Below, piece after piece: positions 5,548-7,108 of a stretch of 7,108 bases of DNA. The stretch's first letter is position 1. Every line of letters begins with the position of its first letter. The notes beneath the pieces are model-generated. The model was not told where the DNA came from, made no database searches, and worked only from the letters and a program-made list of their open reading frames with translations. The stretch spans positions 1-7,108 of the forward strand of contig JANWZF010000034.1 of assembly GCA_025054905.1 (NCBI GenBank), in the 5' to 3' direction. The translations under genes were made by a program, and so were the position numbers. This DNA is from Tepidimonas sp. GTDB lineage: Bacteria > Pseudomonadota > Gammaproteobacteria > Burkholderiales > Burkholderiaceae_C.

Positions 5548-7108
5548 ATGGCCACCACCCCTACCCCGTCCCCCCCGCCACGCGGGGCTGCTGCACGGCC
5601 CTTCTGGCGGCAAGCCCTGCTGGCCGCTGTGGCAGGCCTGGCCGCGCTCGGGCTGGCCGGTGTCCTGCTGCTGGCCTTGGGCGTGGCGCTGATCTACCCC
5701 AACCTGCCTGACGTCAGCGGGCTGGCCGACTATCGCCCGAAGATGCCGCTGCGTGTCTACGCCCGGGATGGTTCGCTGCTGGGGGAATTTGGCGAAGAGC
5801 GACGCATCGTCGTGCCGTTCGAGGACATCCCGCCGGTCGTCATCAACGCCGTGTTGGCCATCGAGGATGCGCGCTTCTTCGAACATAGCGGCGTGGACTA
5901 CCGTGGCCTGCTGCGCGCTGCGCTGGCCAACCTGGGCGAGGCCAAGAGCCAGGGCGCCTCGACGATCACGATGCAGGTCGCGCGCAACGTCTACCTGACC
6001 AGCGAGAAGAGCTACCTGCGCAAGCTCTACGAAATCCTGCTGACCTTCAAGCTCGAGCATTTGCTGACCAAAGAGCAGATCCTCGAGATCTACATGAACC
6101 AGATCTTCCTCGGCCAGCGTTCGTATGGTTTCGCCGCGGCCGCCCAGACCTACTTCGGCAAATCGCTGCAGGAGCTCACCATCGCCGAGGCAGCCCTGCT
6201 GGCCGGCCTGCCCAAAGCGCCATCGGCCTACAACCCCTACCGCAATCCCAAGCGCGCGCGCGCGCGCCAGCTGCACATCATCGACCGCATGCTGGACAAC
6301 GGCTTCATCACCGAAGCCCAGGCGCACGCCGCCCGCGCGGAACCGCTGCGTCTGCGCCGCGGTCAAGGCGACGACGATGGCCTGCACGCCGAGTACATCG
6401 CCGAGATGGTGCGCCAGACCATCGTCGAGCGCTACGGCGAAGACGCCTACACCGCGGGCTTGAAGGTCTACACCACCATCGACGCGACGCTGCAGCGGGC
6501 CGCCTGGCGCGCGCTGCGCAACGGGGTGTTGGAGTTCGAGCGGCGCCAGTTCTACCGCGGGCCGCAGCGCTTCATCGAGTTACCCGACGACCCGGCGGCG
6601 CGCGAGGCGGCCATCGACGATGCGATCGCCGCGCTGCCGGACAACGACACCCTGTTGACCGCGGTGGTGTTGTCGGCCAGCCCGACCAAGGTGGTGGTCA
6701 CGCGCGGCGATGGTGGGTCCATCGAAATCACGGGGGCGGGTCTCGATCCGGTGCGCTCGGGTCTGGACCCCAAGGCGCCGCCACAACTCAAGCTGCGCCC
6801 TGGGGCCGTGGTGCGCATCGTGCAGACGCGCGAGGGCTGGGTTCTGACCCAGACTCCAGAGGTCGAAGCTGCTTTTGTCGCCGTCGACCCCCGCGACGGC
6901 GGCATCCGCGCGCTGGTGGGCGGCTTTGATTTCGACCGCAACAAGTTCAACCGCGTCACCCAGTCGCAGCGCCAGCCCGGCTCCAGCTTCAAACCGTTCG
7001 TTTACTCCGCGGCGCTGGAAAAAGGCATCATGCCCGCCACCGTGGTCAACGATGCGCCGCTGTTCTTTCCGGCCAGCGTCACCGGTGGTAAGCCGTGGGA
7101 GCCGAAAA
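5548..7108 (+). CDS. mrcA/ponA: Penicillin-binding protein 1A, N-terminal 520 codons (gene cut by window edge)
   Basis: This is a bifunctional class A PBP that polymerises lipid II and cross-links peptidoglycan at the outer face of the inner membrane. A short cytoplasmic Pro/Ala-rich tail is followed by one membrane anchor (about 22-50). The GT51 glycosyltransferase domain covers about 65-235: AIEDARFFEH with catalytic Glu106, QGASTITMQVARNVYL, ILEIYMNQIFLG, and YFGKSLQELTIAEAALLAGL. A linker and an OB/ODD-like inserted region (about 305-440) precede the transpeptidase domain, where RQPGSSFKPF gives the SxxK box with catalytic Ser479 and Lys482. The SxN and KTG motifs would lie beyond the window. 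Class A PBP1A proteins are usually about 750-850 aa, so roughly two thirds is visible. The ATG at 5548 keeps the whole membrane anchor; the next Met (66) would lose it. No Shine-Dalgarno sequence precedes it, and a -10 box lies very close. GC is high, like pilM-pilP. Confidence 0.95.
   Translation, partial: MATTPTPSPPPRGAAARPFWRQALLAAVAGLAALGLAGVLLLALGVALIYPNLPDVSGLADYRPKMPLRVYARDGSLLGEFGEERRIVVPFEDIPPVVINAVLAIEDARFFEHSGVDYRGLLRAALANLGEAKSQGASTITMQVARNVYLTSEKSYLRKLYEILLTFKLEHLLTKEQILEIYMNQIFLGQRSYGFAAAAQTYFGKSLQELTIAEAALLAGLPKAPSAYNPYRNPKRARARQLHIIDRMLDNGFITEAQAHAARAEPLRLRRGQGDDDGLHAEYIAEMVRQTIVERYGEDAYTAGLKVYTTIDATLQRAAWRALRNGVLEFERRQFYRGPQRFIELPDDPAAREAAIDDAIAALPDNDTLLTAVVLSASPTKVVVTRGDGGSIEITGAGLDPVRSGLDPKAPPQLKLRPGAVVRIVQTREGWVLTQTPEVEAAFVAVDPRDGGIRALVGGFDFDRNKFNRVTQSQRQPGSSFKPFVYSAALEKGIMPATVVNDAPLFFPASVTGGKPWEPK
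6252..6267. repeat. (GC)8 dinucleotide tract within ponA
   Basis: Eight uninterrupted GC units lie inside the PBP1A coding region and encode the alternating Arg/Ala stretch of PKRARARQ (residues about 234-241), just after the glycosyltransferase domain. Gain or loss of one unit would shift the frame. Confidence 0.8.

Noticed and set aside
5464..6387. 307-codon minus-strand open frame opposite ponA
   Set aside because: It covers the ponA promoter and the conserved glycosyltransferase domain in antisense; composition is that of a shadow frame.
6552..6992. 146-codon minus-strand open frame opposite ponA
   Set aside because: It is antisense to the conserved PBP1A region leading to the SxxK box; no recognisable features.

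Overview
The window holds most of a type IV pilus assembly operon on the minus strand, in the order pilM, pilN, pilO, pilP, pilQ. It faces away from a penicillin-binding protein 1A gene (ponA/mrcA) on the plus strand. This layout, the GC content (about 65-70% outside one segment) and protein details such as the PilO motif SRIVTLNNLS point to a betaproteobacterium, most likely Burkholderiales (Comamonadaceae-like). I cannot name the genus from sequence alone.

Layout: 1-225 (minus) is the 5' part of a lipoprotein gene that runs off the left edge. 232-2418 is pilQ, 2415-2963 pilP, 2960-3664 pilO, 3686-4285 pilN and 4282-5367 pilM, all minus. About 180 bp then separate pilM from ponA, which starts at 5548 (plus) and runs off the right edge after 520 codons. 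The pil genes are packed tightly: pilM/pilN, pilO/pilP and pilP/pilQ share 4-base ATGA overlaps, pilN and pilO are 21 bp apart, and the lipoprotein gene starts 6 bp after the pilQ stop. One transcript probably reads all six.

How they work together: PilM is an actin-like cytoplasmic ATP-binding protein that holds the N-terminal tail of PilN. PilN and PilO are inner-membrane proteins that pair in the periplasm. The lipoprotein PilP joins them to the N-terminal region of PilQ, the outer-membrane secretin through which the pilus leaves. PonA is a bifunctional peptidoglycan synthase; its divergent position next to pilM is widely conserved.

The most unusual signal is inside pilQ. Hand counting gives about 55% GC over 241-1560 (N0, N1 and secretin core) against about 69% over 1561-1980 (AMIN region), with a matching fall in GC at third codon positions. 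The change is abrupt and lies at the boundary between the AMIN region and the secretin core. The secretin part also has an unfamiliar sequence where PilQ proteins normally have a conserved IPYQ-type stretch. Directly downstream, a poly-glycine lipoprotein gene stands where aroK-aroB often follow pilQ in betaproteobacteria. Together these suggest that the 3' part of pilQ and its downstream neighbour were replaced by recombination. This is inference and needs comparison with relatives. No RNA genes, insertion sequences, CRISPR arrays or convincing terminators were seen.
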